64,000 nt of DNA from Pseudomonas lutea (GTDB lineage Bacteria; Pseudomonadota; Gammaproteobacteria; Pseudomonadales; Pseudomonadaceae): positions 1,674,001 to 1,738,000 of the forward strand of contig NZ_JRMB01000001.1 of the NCBI RefSeq assembly GCF_000759445.1. The letters are read 5' to 3'. Both the position numbers and the translations under genes were made by a program. Numbering within the stretch: the first letter of the stretch is position 1; each line of letters starts with the position of its first letter. Shown piece after piece: positions 18,581 through 27,534 of this stretch. The notes under the pieces are model-generated. The model ran no database searches and was not told the origin of the DNA. It was given only the letters and a program-made list of their open reading frames with translations.

Positions 18581-18774
18581 TTGGGGTTCTTCTCAGAAGA
18601 TACGGTTGGGGCGCCCAATACGTGCAGGGCGGCTTGCACCCCGTCGTCCTTGACCTCCACCGGGGCGTCGAACCAGACGCTGCGGATGCCCATCAGCAGG
18701 ACAAGTTTGATCAGCAGGATCAGACCGATGTCTTTGGCCAGTGGGTGTTTGAGAAAGTCGAGGGGACCGGGCAT
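18577..18774 (-). CDS. cydP: Putative bd oxidase small subunit CydP
   Basis: A 65-residue protein with one N-terminal membrane helix ([20 protein letters not shown]) and a short soluble tail. Small proteins of this form encoded directly before cydA are annotated as CydP. The 4-base overlap with cydA indicates coupling. It is the first gene after the Anr-like site. Confidence 0.78.
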   Translation of the reverse strand: MPGPLDFLKHPLAKDIGLILLIKLVLLMGIRSVWFDAPVEVKDDGVQAALHVLGAPTVSSEKNPK

Positions 18775-18828
18775 GTTGAGGACTCGTCAGGGTGCGAGGT
18801 ATTTTTCCTTCATGCCCTTTCGATACTG

Positions 18829-18842
18829 TTGATCCAGGTCAA
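18829..18842 (-). promoter_or_regulatory. Anr/FNR-type box upstream of the cyd operon
   Basis: On the minus strand TTGACCTGGATCAA matches the TTGAT-N4-ATCAA consensus at 9 of 10 informative bases. It lies 55 bases upstream of the cydP ATG, a suitable place for oxygen-responsive activation by Anr. Confidence 0.75.
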
Positions 18843-18879
18843 GGAACTGCTTGTGGCGGGGTGTGGCAGAACGCCACGG

Positions 18880-19200
18880 TTCTTGGAGAGCGCGTTTAAA
18901 AAGCGGCGAGGTTCGCGGTGCGGCTGAGAGGGTCTGCCTAACGGCCGATTGTTTCGCCTTCGGCGAGTTACTTTTAAAAAGCCGGGAGCCGGACCAACTA
19001 AAAGTAACCAAAAGTGCCTGCTCCCGGTTGGGCCCCTCCTTCGTCGGGGTTCCCTCACTCCGGTCTCGCTCCGTGGGCCCGCGCCGAACGGACATCCATG
19101 TCCTGACGGCGCTCTCGCGGCATCCATGCCGCTCGGCCCACTCCTCGAGACCTGCGTTCAGCCTGCACCCAAGTCGCGTTTGGCGGTGTCTGGACATTTG
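18880..19200. repeat. Long intergenic repeat-like element, non-coding
   Basis: A stretch with TTACTTTTAAAAAGCC, an inverted AAAAGTAACCAAAAGTG, then CTCCTTCGTCGGGGTTCCCTC and a GC-rich tail ending near TCGCGTTTGGCGG. I recognise this mosaic as a sequence dispersed in pseudomonad genomes that yields spurious frames on both strands. It lies between the cyd promoter and the solute-binding protein gene. Confidence 0.55.
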
Positions 19201-19224
19201 TGTACGAAGATCAAAAGCAGATCT

Positions 19225-19385
19225 AAGGCTTCCCGGCTGAAGCCGGTCCCACTGACTGCACACGGTGCCTTAGTGGGACTGGCTTCAGCCGGGAAGAGGC
19301 CAGTGCATGCGCCTGCATATCTGGACTGTACGCGGTGCCTTAGTGGGACCGGCTTCAGCCGGGAAGAGGCCGGTCCGTTCGCGAG
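19225..19385. repeat. REP pair(s) of the GGCTTCAGCCGG type
   Basis: CCCGGCTGAAGCCGG near 19230 faces two direct copies of GGCTTCAGCCGGGAAGAGGC (about 19280 and 19350), the latter two each preceded by CGGTGCCTTAGTGGGAC about 71 bases apart. This is the same REP class as at 3200-3720. The remaining bases to 19576 hold no gene that I can support. Confidence 0.82.
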
Positions 19386-19576
19386 CAGGGTGTGGCGGTG
19401 CACGGTGCCGGGAAACCGGACGCCTCTGCCAAGCCTGTTAGGATGACCGGCAGGAAGCCGTCTCAAGTGGCGGATTATTCAGCCGATATCACGGTGTGCA
19501 AGACAGTCGGTCAGGTCGCGCCGGACGGTTCAGGGTCCGGAACCCGCCTCTCTTGCACCCGACGAGGTAGCCATCG

Positions 19577-20377
19577 ATGATTCTTCATTCGCTCATTCAC
19601 ACGCTGGGCAGCACACTCCGGGTGGCGCTGTTGCTGTGTATGACGGCTGACGCGGCGAGAGCTGAATCGATTCATGTCGAGCCCGTCCCCGCTCAACCCA
19701 TCCACGTTGTGACCGAAGAGCTGCCGCCGTACAACATGACCCGCGACGGCGTGCTCACCGGCATGAGCACCGAGGTGGTTCAGGCGGTGCTCAAACAGGC
19801 CAATATGCAGGCGCCCATTCAGTCCATGCCCTGGGCGCGCGCCTATGACCTGGCGCTGCACACCCCCAATGTGCTGATTTATTCGATTACCCGCACTGCA
19901 GAGCGCGAGCACCTGTTCAAGTGGGTAGGCACCATCGCCGCCTCGCGCTGGTACCTGTACTCCTCAGCCAGCCATCCGGTCCGGCTGCTGGCCCTGGAAG
20001 ATGCCCGCGACTGGCAGACCGCGACGGTCAACGAGGACGTCGGCGAGCAGTACTTGATGGCGCGCAAGTTCCAGATCGGCCAGCAACTGCAATCAAGCAA
20101 CCGTTATGCCTTCAATTACCAGAAACTGCAGAGCGGCCACGTCGACCTGTGGATTTCCGATGAGCTCAACGCCTATTACCTGGCGCGGCAGGCCGGCGAC
20201 GACCCTGCGCGCACATTGGTGCAGTCATTGCGCGTGCCGGAACTCGAAGACGCTGGCGGCTTCAGCATGGCCTTCAGTGCCGGCACGCCCGACACCACGG
20301 TCCAGCTGTTTCAAAAAGCCCTCGACACCGTGCGTGCCAACGGCACTTACGACGCCATCGCGCGCAAGTGGCAATGA
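19577..20377 (+). CDS. Periplasmic solute-binding protein (SBP_bac_3-like)
   Basis: A 266-residue protein with a signal peptide (about residues 1-29, ending ARAES) and a family-3 solute-binding domain: VTEELPPYNMTRDGVLTGMS, WARAYDLAL and the final ALDTVRANGTYDAIARKWQ are typical. It has no permease or ATPase partner; instead its stop overlaps the start of a membrane diguanylate cyclase gene (ATGA). The context suggests a sensory ligand receptor rather than a transport component, which is inference. Confidence 0.88.
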   Translation: MILHSLIHTLGSTLRVALLLCMTADAARAESIHVEPVPAQPIHVVTEELPPYNMTRDGVLTGMSTEVVQAVLKQANMQAPIQSMPWARAYDLALHTPNVLIYSITRTAEREHLFKWVGTIAASRWYLYSSASHPVRLLALEDARDWQTATVNEDVGEQYLMARKFQIGQQLQSSNRYAFNYQKLQSGHVDLWISDELNAYYLARQAGDDPARTLVQSLRVPELEDAGGFSMAFSAGTPDTTVQLFQKALDTVRANGTYDAIARKWQ

Positions 20378-21726
20378 GCATGCTGATGGAGCCGCCTCCA
20401 GACACCCCCGCGAACGCACGCGCCACCCCGCGCAACGGCTCCCTGGCGCGCCGCCTGGTGCTGGCGACGCTGGCGTTCTGTGTGCTGTTTACGGCAGCGA
20501 CGGTCGCGGTGCGCACCTGGTTTGCCTGGAACAGCAACCTGACCAACATGAATGCCGAACTGACGCTGATCGACCAGGTGTTCCAGGGCACGCTGTCCAA
20601 GGCCGTCTGGGAGATGGACGACCAGGCGCTGCAAACCCAGATCGGCAGCGTCGCCACGGCCGCGCCGGTCGGTCGGGTCGAATTGAAGATCCTGCGCCCA
20701 GGGCGGGCGCCTGAACTGCTGGTCCGTGAACATCCGGGCCACACCGGCTCGCAGCTTGCTCCAGCGCTTCATCGGCAGCTGACCGTTGCGCCCTACCCCG
20801 GTGCCAGCGAGGTGGTGGGCGAGTTGACCATCGAAGGCGACGAGGGCCTGCTGTGGAGGCGTCTCTGGAAAGAGGTGGCGATCATCATGCTCACCCAGAT
20901 CATCCAGTCACTCGCCCTGGCCGGGCTGATCATGGGTATGTTCAACCGTTCGGTGACGCTGCATGTGCGGCGCATTGCGCGCCACCTTGAGCACCTGACG
21001 CCGCTCAACCTGAGAACCCATTTGCGTCTGGATCGTCGCGGCAAGGCCGGTGATGAGCTCGACCTGCTGGAGGCGGGCGTCAACGACCTGCAGGACAAAC
21101 TGGCGGCGCACCTGCAACGCCAGGCGCGTGACGAGATCGCCTTGGCGGCCAATCGCGACCAGCTCGCCGAACTGGTCGAGCAGCGCACTGCCGAGCTGAA
21201 GGCCGCCAATACCCGGCTCGAAGCGCTGACCCGTTTCGACCCGCTCACCGGCCTTGCCAACCGCCGGCATTTCGATGAGCTCAAGGAGCTGGAATTCAAC
21301 CGCGCCCTGCGTCATCGCCAGCCGCTGTCGGTGCTGATGTGTGATATCGATTTCTTCAAGCGTTACAACGATACCTATGGCCATGCCATGGGCGATGAAT
21401 GCCTTCGCAACGTAGCGCTGGCCATGAGCGGACTGTTCTCTCGCTCTGGCGAGCTGGTCGCACGGCTCGGTGGTGAGGAGTTCGCCGTCGTGCTCCCGGG
21501 CCAGAACCGTCAACAGGCGCAGGTTTCGGCTGATCGCCTGCGCGAGCTGTTGGCTCAACAACGGTTGGCCCACAGCGCTTCACCGGTTTCGCCCTTTGTC
21601 ACCCTGAGCATCGGTGTCGCGGAGCTGGACCCGGCGAACATGGCGCATTTCGATCAACTGCTGCAAAACGCCGACCGGGCACTGTACCGGGCGAAAAGCC
21701 AGGGCCGGGACCGTTGTGTGATCTGA
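20374..21726 (+). CDS. Membrane diguanylate cyclase (GGDEF) with periplasmic sensor domain
   Basis: A 450-residue protein: membrane helix 1 (about 25-47), periplasmic domain (about 48-165), membrane helix 2 (about 168-190), HAMP-like segment and coiled coil (about 195-285), then GGDEF domain. The catalytic signature is GGEEF (366-370), with DPLTGLANRRHFDE and CDIDFFKRYND present, so it should make cyclic di-GMP. The inhibitory site position reads RSGE instead of RxxD, so product inhibition may be weak. I chose ATG 20374 (overlapping the preceding stop) over a GTG two codons earlier. It is flanked by two periplasmic binding proteins. Confidence 0.93.
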   Translation: MSMLMEPPPDTPANARATPRNGSLARRLVLATLAFCVLFTAATVAVRTWFAWNSNLTNMNAELTLIDQVFQGTLSKAVWEMDDQALQTQIGSVATAAPVGRVELKILRPGRAPELLVREHPGHTGSQLAPALHRQLTVAPYPGASEVVGELTIEGDEGLLWRRLWKEVAIIMLTQIIQSLALAGLIMGMFNRSVTLHVRRIARHLEHLTPLNLRTHLRLDRRGKAGDELDLLEAGVNDLQDKLAAHLQRQARDEIALAANRDQLAELVEQRTAELKAANTRLEALTRFDPLTGLANRRHFDELKELEFNRALRHRQPLSVLMCDIDFFKRYNDTYGHAMGDECLRNVALAMSGLFSRSGELVARLGGEEFAVVLPGQNRQQAQVSADRLRELLAQQRLAHSASPVSPFVTLSIGVAELDPANMAHFDQLLQNADRALYRAKSQGRDRCVI

Positions 21727-21741
21727 ACCGAGAGGACTGCC

Positions 21742-22482
21742 ATGGGAAAAATTCATCGTCACCACCGCGTGCTGGCGACTGCCTTGATGTTGATGGTCTG
21801 CCTCTGCGCTCACGCGGCGACGCTGCAAGTGGTGACTGAGGACTCGTCATACAGCGCACTGGAGGACGGCAAGGTCGTGGGCGTTGCCAGCCAAGTGGTC
21901 GAGATGACCCTCGCCGCCGCGGGCATCACCGATTACCACATGACCCTTTACCCGTGGGCAAGGGCTTACGACATTGCCCGGCTCGAAGCCAACGTGCTGA
22001 TCTATCCGATGATTCGCAGCAGTGGGCGTGAAGATTCCTTCAAGTGGGTCGGCGAGCTGGAACGGGTCCACCCGATGTTTTACAAGCTGCGCGAGCGCCG
22101 TGACGTGTGGGTGGCGAGCCTGCAAGAGGCGGCGCATTACACGGTCGGCGTGGTGCGCGATGACTCACGCCAGCAATACCTGGAGAGCAAGGGCTTCAGC
22201 AAAATGGTGGTCTCCGCCAACAACCTCGACAATCTGCGCAAGCTCATCACCGGTCAGGTCGAACTCATCCCGATGCCTGAGCGCGAAGCACGGGAGCAGT
22301 GCGCCGATCTGCACATCCCCTTCGAGAACCTGGAAAGCGTCTTCGCCCTCGACGAACTCTCCAAGGGTTTGTACGTCGCCATGAGTGCCAACACGCCGGA
22401 TGAAGTCGTGGAAAAAATCACCGCCGCCTTTGCCCGACTGAAGCAGAACGGCACCGTCGACAAGCTCATCGCAGGGCAATAA
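21742..22482 (+). CDS. Second periplasmic solute-binding protein (SBP_bac_3-like)
   Basis: A 246-residue exported protein (signal peptide about 1-26, ending HAA) homologous in layout to the protein encoded at 19577: VVTEDSSYSALEDGKVVGVAS, WARAYDIAR, NVLIYPMIRSSGREDSFKWVG and a C-terminal FARLKQNGTVDKLIAGQ. It starts 15 bases after the cyclase stop. The two binding proteins share YPWARAYD/MPWARAYD and FKWVG motifs, indicating duplication and divergence around the cyclase gene. Confidence 0.88.
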   Translation: MGKIHRHHRVLATALMLMVCLCAHAATLQVVTEDSSYSALEDGKVVGVASQVVEMTLAAAGITDYHMTLYPWARAYDIARLEANVLIYPMIRSSGREDSFKWVGELERVHPMFYKLRERRDVWVASLQEAAHYTVGVVRDDSRQQYLESKGFSKMVVSANNLDNLRKLITGQVELIPMPEREAREQCADLHIPFENLESVFALDELSKGLYVAMSANTPDEVVEKITAAFARLKQNGTVDKLIAGQ

Positions 22483-22711
22483 GCGCATGCATCCAGCCCC
22501 CCGTCAAAGCGGGGCCTGCTTTCCCGGTGCCATCGACAGGTTGATTTCACACAGCCTTCACAATCCTTTTGGAAAACTCCGCGCGATCTGCCTCGCCTCC
22601 CCCGTCCGCCAGCCACTGACTGAGCCACACCACGTCTCGGTGTGAAGGACGGAACTGCCTGATGCACCCGCAGCCAGGCACCGCGTGGTCCCCCTGTTCG
22701 GAATGAATGCG

Positions 22712-24340
22712 ATGGTCAAACCGGTCACTTCTACTCGTTTGGTGATGCTGTTTTCCCTGTGTCTGGTGGTGTTTTACAACCTGGCGACCTGGCGCGCACT
22801 GGTGGCGCTGGCCCAGCTCCAGGGCTTCAAGGCCGGGGCGTTTTACTGCTCGTTTGCCGTGCTGCTGTGGGCCGCCATCACCCTGCTGCTGACGCCCTTT
22901 TCGTTTCGCCTGACGCTCAAGCCGATGCTGAGCGTGGTCGCGCTGTGCTCCGCCGCCGCGGCGTACTTCATGAACAGCTATGGCGTCAGCATCGACACGA
23001 CGATGATGCAGAACGTGCTGGAGACAAACCCGGGGGAAGCCGAAGCCCTGTTGAGCGGCAAGTTGTTCGGGTACCTGGGTCTGCTGGGCGTGCTGCCGGT
23101 CGCCGTGATCTGGTGGTTGCCGGTGACTTATCGTCGTGTGCTGCCGGGTCTGGTCAACAAAATCGTGGTGTGCGTCGGCTGCCTGCTGGCGATCGCTGCC
23201 GCGGTCGCGCCGTTCTATTCGACCTACGCGCCGATCTTCCGCGATGAAGACAAGCTCACCCATTTCATCAACCCCACCAACTATTTCTATGCCATCGGTA
23301 AGCTGACCAAACAGACGGTCGCCATCAAAGAGACACCGAAAATCCAGACCGTCGGTGCCGACGCGGCGCTGAGTGCGCAAGCCCAGCAACGGCCGAAAAA
23401 GAGCCTGATGATTTTCGTCGTCGGCGAGACGGCGCGCGCCGACCATTTCTCGCTCAACGGCTACGAGCGCGAAACCAATCCGGAATTGAAGAAAGAGGAC
23501 ATTCTCAACTTCACCCACGTGGCCTCCTGTGGCACCTCCACCGCCGTGTCGGTGCCGTGCATGTTCTCCAAATTCCCGCGCAGCGACTACAGCGACAAGA
23601 AGGGCAAGACCTACGAAGGCTTGCTGGACATGCTCCAGCGTGCGGGCATGAAGGTCGTTTGGCTGGACAACAACAGCGATTGCAAGGGCACCTGCCTGCG
23701 CGTCCCCCATAGCGACGTTCCCAAGAATCAGCCCAGCCCTTTCTGCGATGGCGCCACGTGCCTGGACGAGGCGCTGCTGGTGGGTTTGCAGGACTACATC
23801 GATTCACTTCAGGACAACGCCATCATCGTGCTCCATTCCGACGGCAGCCACGGACCGGAATACTACGATCGTTACCCCAAGACGATGGAGCGCTTCAGCC
23901 CCGTCTGCCACACCAACCAGTTGGGCAGCTGCACGTCCGATGAGCTGAAAAACGTCTACGACAACACCATTCTGTACACCGATCACTTCCTGGCGCAGAC
24001 CATCGAGCTGCTCAAACGCAACCAGGACAAGGTCGATGCCTCGATGATCTACGTCTCGGACCATGGCGAGTCGCTGGGTGAAAACGGCATCTACCTGCAC
24101 GCTGCGCCTTACGCCATCGCCCCCGTGGCGCAGACCCATGTGCCGATGGTGATGTGGTTCGGTCATTCGACCCTAGAGGATGCCAGCGTGGATCGCAGCT
24201 GCCTGTCTGCCAAGCAGGATCAGCCCGACTTGAGCCATGACTACATGTTTCATTCGGTGCTAGGCTTGCTCGGCGTCACCAGCACGGAATACCAGCCGGC
24301 GCTGGACCTCTTTCACAGCTGCAAACGTAACAACGGATGA
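22712..24340 (+). CDS. eptA: Lipid A phosphoethanolamine transferase EptA
   Basis: A 542-residue inner-membrane enzyme: five N-terminal membrane helices (to about residue 170) and a periplasmic alkaline-phosphatase-like domain. The metal-site motif FVVGETARADHFSLNGY, the nucleophile threonine in SCGTSTAVSVPCMFS, and SDHGESLGENG are intact. It transfers phosphoethanolamine to lipid A, lowering net negative charge and polymyxin affinity. The ATG at 22712 has GGAA 8 bases upstream; an in-frame ATG at 22703 is possible. The AraC gene begins 6 bases after its stop. Confidence 0.95.
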   Translation: MVKPVTSTRLVMLFSLCLVVFYNLATWRALVALAQLQGFKAGAFYCSFAVLLWAAITLLLTPFSFRLTLKPMLSVVALCSAAAAYFMNSYGVSIDTTMMQNVLETNPGEAEALLSGKLFGYLGLLGVLPVAVIWWLPVTYRRVLPGLVNKIVVCVGCLLAIAAAVAPFYSTYAPIFRDEDKLTHFINPTNYFYAIGKLTKQTVAIKETPKIQTVGADAALSAQAQQRPKKSLMIFVVGETARADHFSLNGYERETNPELKKEDILNFTHVASCGTSTAVSVPCMFSKFPRSDYSDKKGKTYEGLLDMLQRAGMKVVWLDNNSDCKGTCLRVPHSDVPKNQPSPFCDGATCLDEALLVGLQDYIDSLQDNAIIVLHSDGSHGPEYYDRYPKTMERFSPVCHTNQLGSCTSDELKNVYDNTILYTDHFLAQTIELLKRNQDKVDASMIYVSDHGESLGENGIYLHAAPYAIAPVAQTHVPMVMWFGHSTLEDASVDRSCLSAKQDQPDLSHDYMFHSVLGLLGVTSTEYQPALDLFHSCKRNNG

Positions 24341-24346
24341 GTTGAA

Positions 24347-25180
24347 ATGAGCGATCAGAACCCGGTGCAGACGCGTGATAAACCGGTGTTCTGGCGTGAT
24401 CCACAACTGCCGTTCATCGAAGCGAGATCCATCGAGGACGGGCGCAAGGTCTGCTACTCGCGCCACGCCCACGAGGTGTTTTCCATCGGCGCGATCACCG
24501 CCGGCCAGAGCACCTATCTGCATGAAAAGACCACCCGGACCATCGCCTCCGGGACCGTGGTGGTGATGAATCCGGGCGAGGTCCACGCCTGCAATCCCAT
24601 CGATGATCAGCCATGGTCCTACATCATGCTGTACGTGGACGCCCACTGGCTGGCGGCGCTGCAAGGCGATTGCGGCATTGGCAATGGCAGCTGCTTTCGC
24701 CCGTACGGGGCGTCCCAAAGCACGAACCCGGCGGTTTTCGAGGGCCTTCTGGCACTCCACCGCACGCTAGTCGACCCCTCGCTGGACGTGCTGACCAAAC
24801 ATCAAGCGGCCCTCGCCTTTTTCACCTTGGTCGAGGCGCAACTGGGTGGATCGAGGCCGCCGTTCAGAAAGTCCAATGTCAAGGTTGAACGTGCGGCGCG
24901 CTACATCGACGAGCACTACTTGCGACCTGTCCGGCTTGAAGAGCTCTGCGCAGTGGCGACGCTGTCCGAGGCGTACCTGATTCGGGCCTTTGAGCGGCAC
25001 TACCACATGACCCCGCACGCCTGGCTGGTCAACCGCCGTATCCAGCATGCTCAGGCACAGTTGCGCAGCGGCGAGGCCATTGTCGACATCGCTCAGCAGA
25101 GTGGTTTCGCCGATCAGGCGCATTTTCAGCGCGCATTCAAAAAGCACCTGGCGGCAACCCCAGGCCAATACAAACCTTGA
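24347..25180 (+). CDS. AraC family transcriptional regulator
   Basis: A 277-residue regulator with an N-terminal cupin (AraC_binding; SRHAHEVFSIGAITAG about residues 40-55, NPGEVHACNP near 80) and a C-terminal double helix-turn-helix (about residues 180-277: LEELCAVATLSEAYLIRAF, DIAQQSGFADQAHFQRAFKK). It begins 6 bases after eptA, so it is probably cotranscribed with it, and converges with a LysE-type exporter. AraC proteins of this form next to LysE exporters commonly control them; whether it instead regulates eptA is unknown. Confidence 0.92.
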   Translation: MSDQNPVQTRDKPVFWRDPQLPFIEARSIEDGRKVCYSRHAHEVFSIGAITAGQSTYLHEKTTRTIASGTVVVMNPGEVHACNPIDDQPWSYIMLYVDAHWLAALQGDCGIGNGSCFRPYGASQSTNPAVFEGLLALHRTLVDPSLDVLTKHQAALAFFTLVEAQLGGSRPPFRKSNVKVERAARYIDEHYLRPVRLEELCAVATLSEAYLIRAFERHYHMTPHAWLVNRRIQHAQAQLRSGEAIVDIAQQSGFADQAHFQRAFKKHLAATPGQYKP

Positions 25181-25214
25181 GTCACTTTCCGCGCGGGCTA
25201 TGAAGTGACTGGCC

Positions 25215-25802
25215 TCAGACGTAGAACAACGACACCGCGCAGCCGGCCAATAACGCCGCCATGCTGCGATTGAACACCCTGATTCGCCGCGCGCTGCGCA
25301 GATATGGGCCGAGGAAGGCGCCCGCGTACGCCCAGCAAGCGACCGACAGATAACACACGATGAAGTAGATCAGGGCAAACAGGCTGATCAGTCGTGCTTC
25401 ACCATCGGCCACAAACGCACCCATGCCGGCCACCGCCGCCAGCCAGGCCTTGGGGTTGAGCCACTGCATCGCCGCCCCATGAAGAAAAGAAGGCTGACGG
25501 ACAGGTTTGCCGAGGTCGAGCTCTCCGTCATCCATCGCCAGCTTGACGGCCAGATACAGCAGAAACGCGAGCCCTGCCCAGCGAATCAGCTCGGTGAGTA
25601 ATGGGTACCGCGGGAGCACCTCATGCAGGCCGAAGCCGGTGAACATCAGCAGCACGACAAAGCCGACGGTTGCGCCCAGTACGTGGCGCAACGTTGGCAT
25701 TAGCCCGAATTGCGCGCCACAGCTGAGGGCGACGACGTTGACCGGCCCCGGCGATATGGACGCGGCCAGCGCAAAGGCCGCCATGGAAATCATCAGGTTC
25801 AT
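25215..25802 (-). CDS. LysE/RhtB family amino-acid exporter
   Basis: A 195-residue inner-membrane protein with six predicted membrane segments. The SISPGPVNVVALSCGAQFG segment near the N-terminus and WLNPKAWLAAVAG in the middle are LysE family hallmarks. It exports amino acids or derivatives; the substrate is not evident. It converges with the AraC gene (35-base gap). Confidence 0.92.
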   Translation of the reverse strand: MNLMISMAAFALAASISPGPVNVVALSCGAQFGLMPTLRHVLGATVGFVVLLMFTGFGLHEVLPRYPLLTELIRWAGLAFLLYLAVKLAMDDGELDLGKPVRQPSFLHGAAMQWLNPKAWLAAVAGMGAFVADGEARLISLFALIYFIVCYLSVACWAYAGAFLGPYLRSARRIRVFNRSMAALLAGCAVSLFYV

Positions 25803-25932
25803 CGCAGCTTTCTCCCGTCATGGTCTGTCGGGAGAGTGTAAGGAGCGGACAAGACGAGAGGATTGAACAAAACTGCCCCATCGAGGACGGCTGTTCGTTT
25901 CCAGCCTCGGTCACGCGTCTTGGGCCTAGGCG

Positions 25933-27399
25933 TCAGTCGTGGGCCTGGGACAACGGTCTGGCGACTTCTTCGAGGGATTTGCCTTCTGAAGCCACGCCCC
26001 ATATCGCCTGCACCGCCGCCGCCAGCAACATCAACGCCGCACCGATGAGATAGCCGAAAAACACCGGCGCGCGTTCATGGGTGTCGATCAATTGCCCGAA
26101 CAGCGTGGGCCCGACGATGCCGCCCAGCGCAGTGCCGAAGGCATAGAACACGGCAATCGCCAGGGCGCGGATCTCCAGGGGGAAGGTTTCGGCCACCGTC
26201 AGGTACGCCGAACTCGCTGCGGCCGATGCGAAGAAGAAAATCACCATCCAGGCGATGGCTTGCTGCGTCACGTCCAGAATGCCCTGCTCGAACAGGTAGC
26301 CGGTGATCGTCAGCAAAACCCCGGAAACTGCATAGGTCAGGCTGATCATCACCCGCCGCCCGACGACGTCGAACAACCGGCCGAGCAATAACGGCCCGCA
26401 GAAATTGCCCAGCGCCAGCGGCAGTACGTACCAGCCAATCGAGGCGGACGGCACCTGATAGAACTCGGTCAGCACCAACGCGTAGGTGAAAAAAATCGCG
26501 TTGTAGAAGAATGCCTGCGCGGTCAGCAAGGTGAGCCCCACCAGTGCCCGGCGGCGGTAGACGTTGAACAGCGTGTGAAATATCTCCTTGAGCGGCGTGT
26601 GGTCCCGGGCGTGCAAACGCAACGGGGGTCCCACCGGGGCCGACAGGTCATGGCCCTGTTGGCGCAGTCGGTCTTCAATGCTTTCTACGATGGCCCTGGC
26701 CTCCTCGGCCTGGCCGTGAATCAACAGCCAGCGCGGGCTTTCCGGTAACCACAGGCGCATCAGCAGGATGATCAGGCCCAGTACCGCGCCGATGCCGAAG
26801 CACAGGCGCCAGCCAAGCTCCTGGCTGACCCATGTGGCGTCCAGCAGGACGATGGAGCCGACCGCACCCAGGGCGGCGCCGATCCAGAAGGTGCCGTTAA
26901 TGGTGAGGTCGACCCAGCCCCGGAAGCGGGCCGGGGTGAACTCCTGGATGGTCGAATTGATCGCGGTGTACTCACCGCCGATGCCCATCCCGGTGAGGAA
27001 GCGAAACAGCAGGAAGCTCCAGAGGCTGAATGAAAACGCCGTCGCAGCGGTTGCGGTGATGTACAACGCCAGGGTGATGAAAAACAGTTTGCGCCGACCC
27101 AGACGGTCCGTCAGCCAGCCGAAAAACAACGCGCCCAGCACCGCGCCACAAATGTAGGCGCCGCCGGCCAGGCCGATGTCGGCATTGGTCAGGCGCAGCA
27201 CCGGGCTGTCCTTCAACGCACCCGAAACAGAACCCGCCAGGGTCACTTCAAGCCCGTCGAGCAACCAGGTGATGCCCAGCGCGAACACCAGCAGCGTATG
27301 AAACCGCCCCCATGGCAGACGGTCCAGCCGGGCCGGCAAGTCCGTCTCAAACACTTCGCCTTTAGGGTCTGCTCCTGCCTGCACGCCGCTGATCGCCAT
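25933..27399 (-). CDS. MFS transporter (sugar porter-like)
   Basis: A 488-residue twelve-span transporter. Motif A (GWLTDRLGRRKLF) after segment 2, RFLTGMGIGGEYTAINSTIQEF in segment 4-5 and a large central loop (about residues 225-275, with LPESPRWLL before it) place it among metabolite:H+ symporters of the sugar porter/AAHS kind. Substrate not evident. It is monocistronic, transcribed away from the REP array that follows at 27535. Confidence 0.88.
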   Translation of the reverse strand: MAISGVQAGADPKGEVFETDLPARLDRLPWGRFHTLLVFALGITWLLDGLEVTLAGSVSGALKDSPVLRLTNADIGLAGGAYICGAVLGALFFGWLTDRLGRRKLFFITLALYITATAATAFSFSLWSFLLFRFLTGMGIGGEYTAINSTIQEFTPARFRGWVDLTINGTFWIGAALGAVGSIVLLDATWVSQELGWRLCFGIGAVLGLIILLMRLWLPESPRWLLIHGQAEEARAIVESIEDRLRQQGHDLSAPVGPPLRLHARDHTPLKEIFHTLFNVYRRRALVGLTLLTAQAFFYNAIFFTYALVLTEFYQVPSASIGWYVLPLALGNFCGPLLLGRLFDVVGRRVMISLTYAVSGVLLTITGYLFEQGILDVTQQAIAWMVIFFFASAAASSAYLTVAETFPLEIRALAIAVFYAFGTALGGIVGPTLFGQLIDTHERAPVFFGYLIGAALMLLAAAVQAIWGVASEGKSLEEVARPLSQAHD

Positions 27400-27534
27400 G
27401 ACTCATCCCCGCATCGGAAGTGGTGTGGGTTCAGAGTTCATGGCGCGGCCCGGAGTTCAGCGAACAGCTGATCACCTTGAAACGCAACAACCACAGCCGG
27501 GCCTGAAACCCTGCCTGGCTAGCAGGCGCTGCGC

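Noticed and set aside
18787..19263. 158-codon minus-strand frame ahead of cydP
   Set aside because: It runs through the repeat-like mosaic and the Anr-like site of the cyd promoter; no domain or ribosome site.
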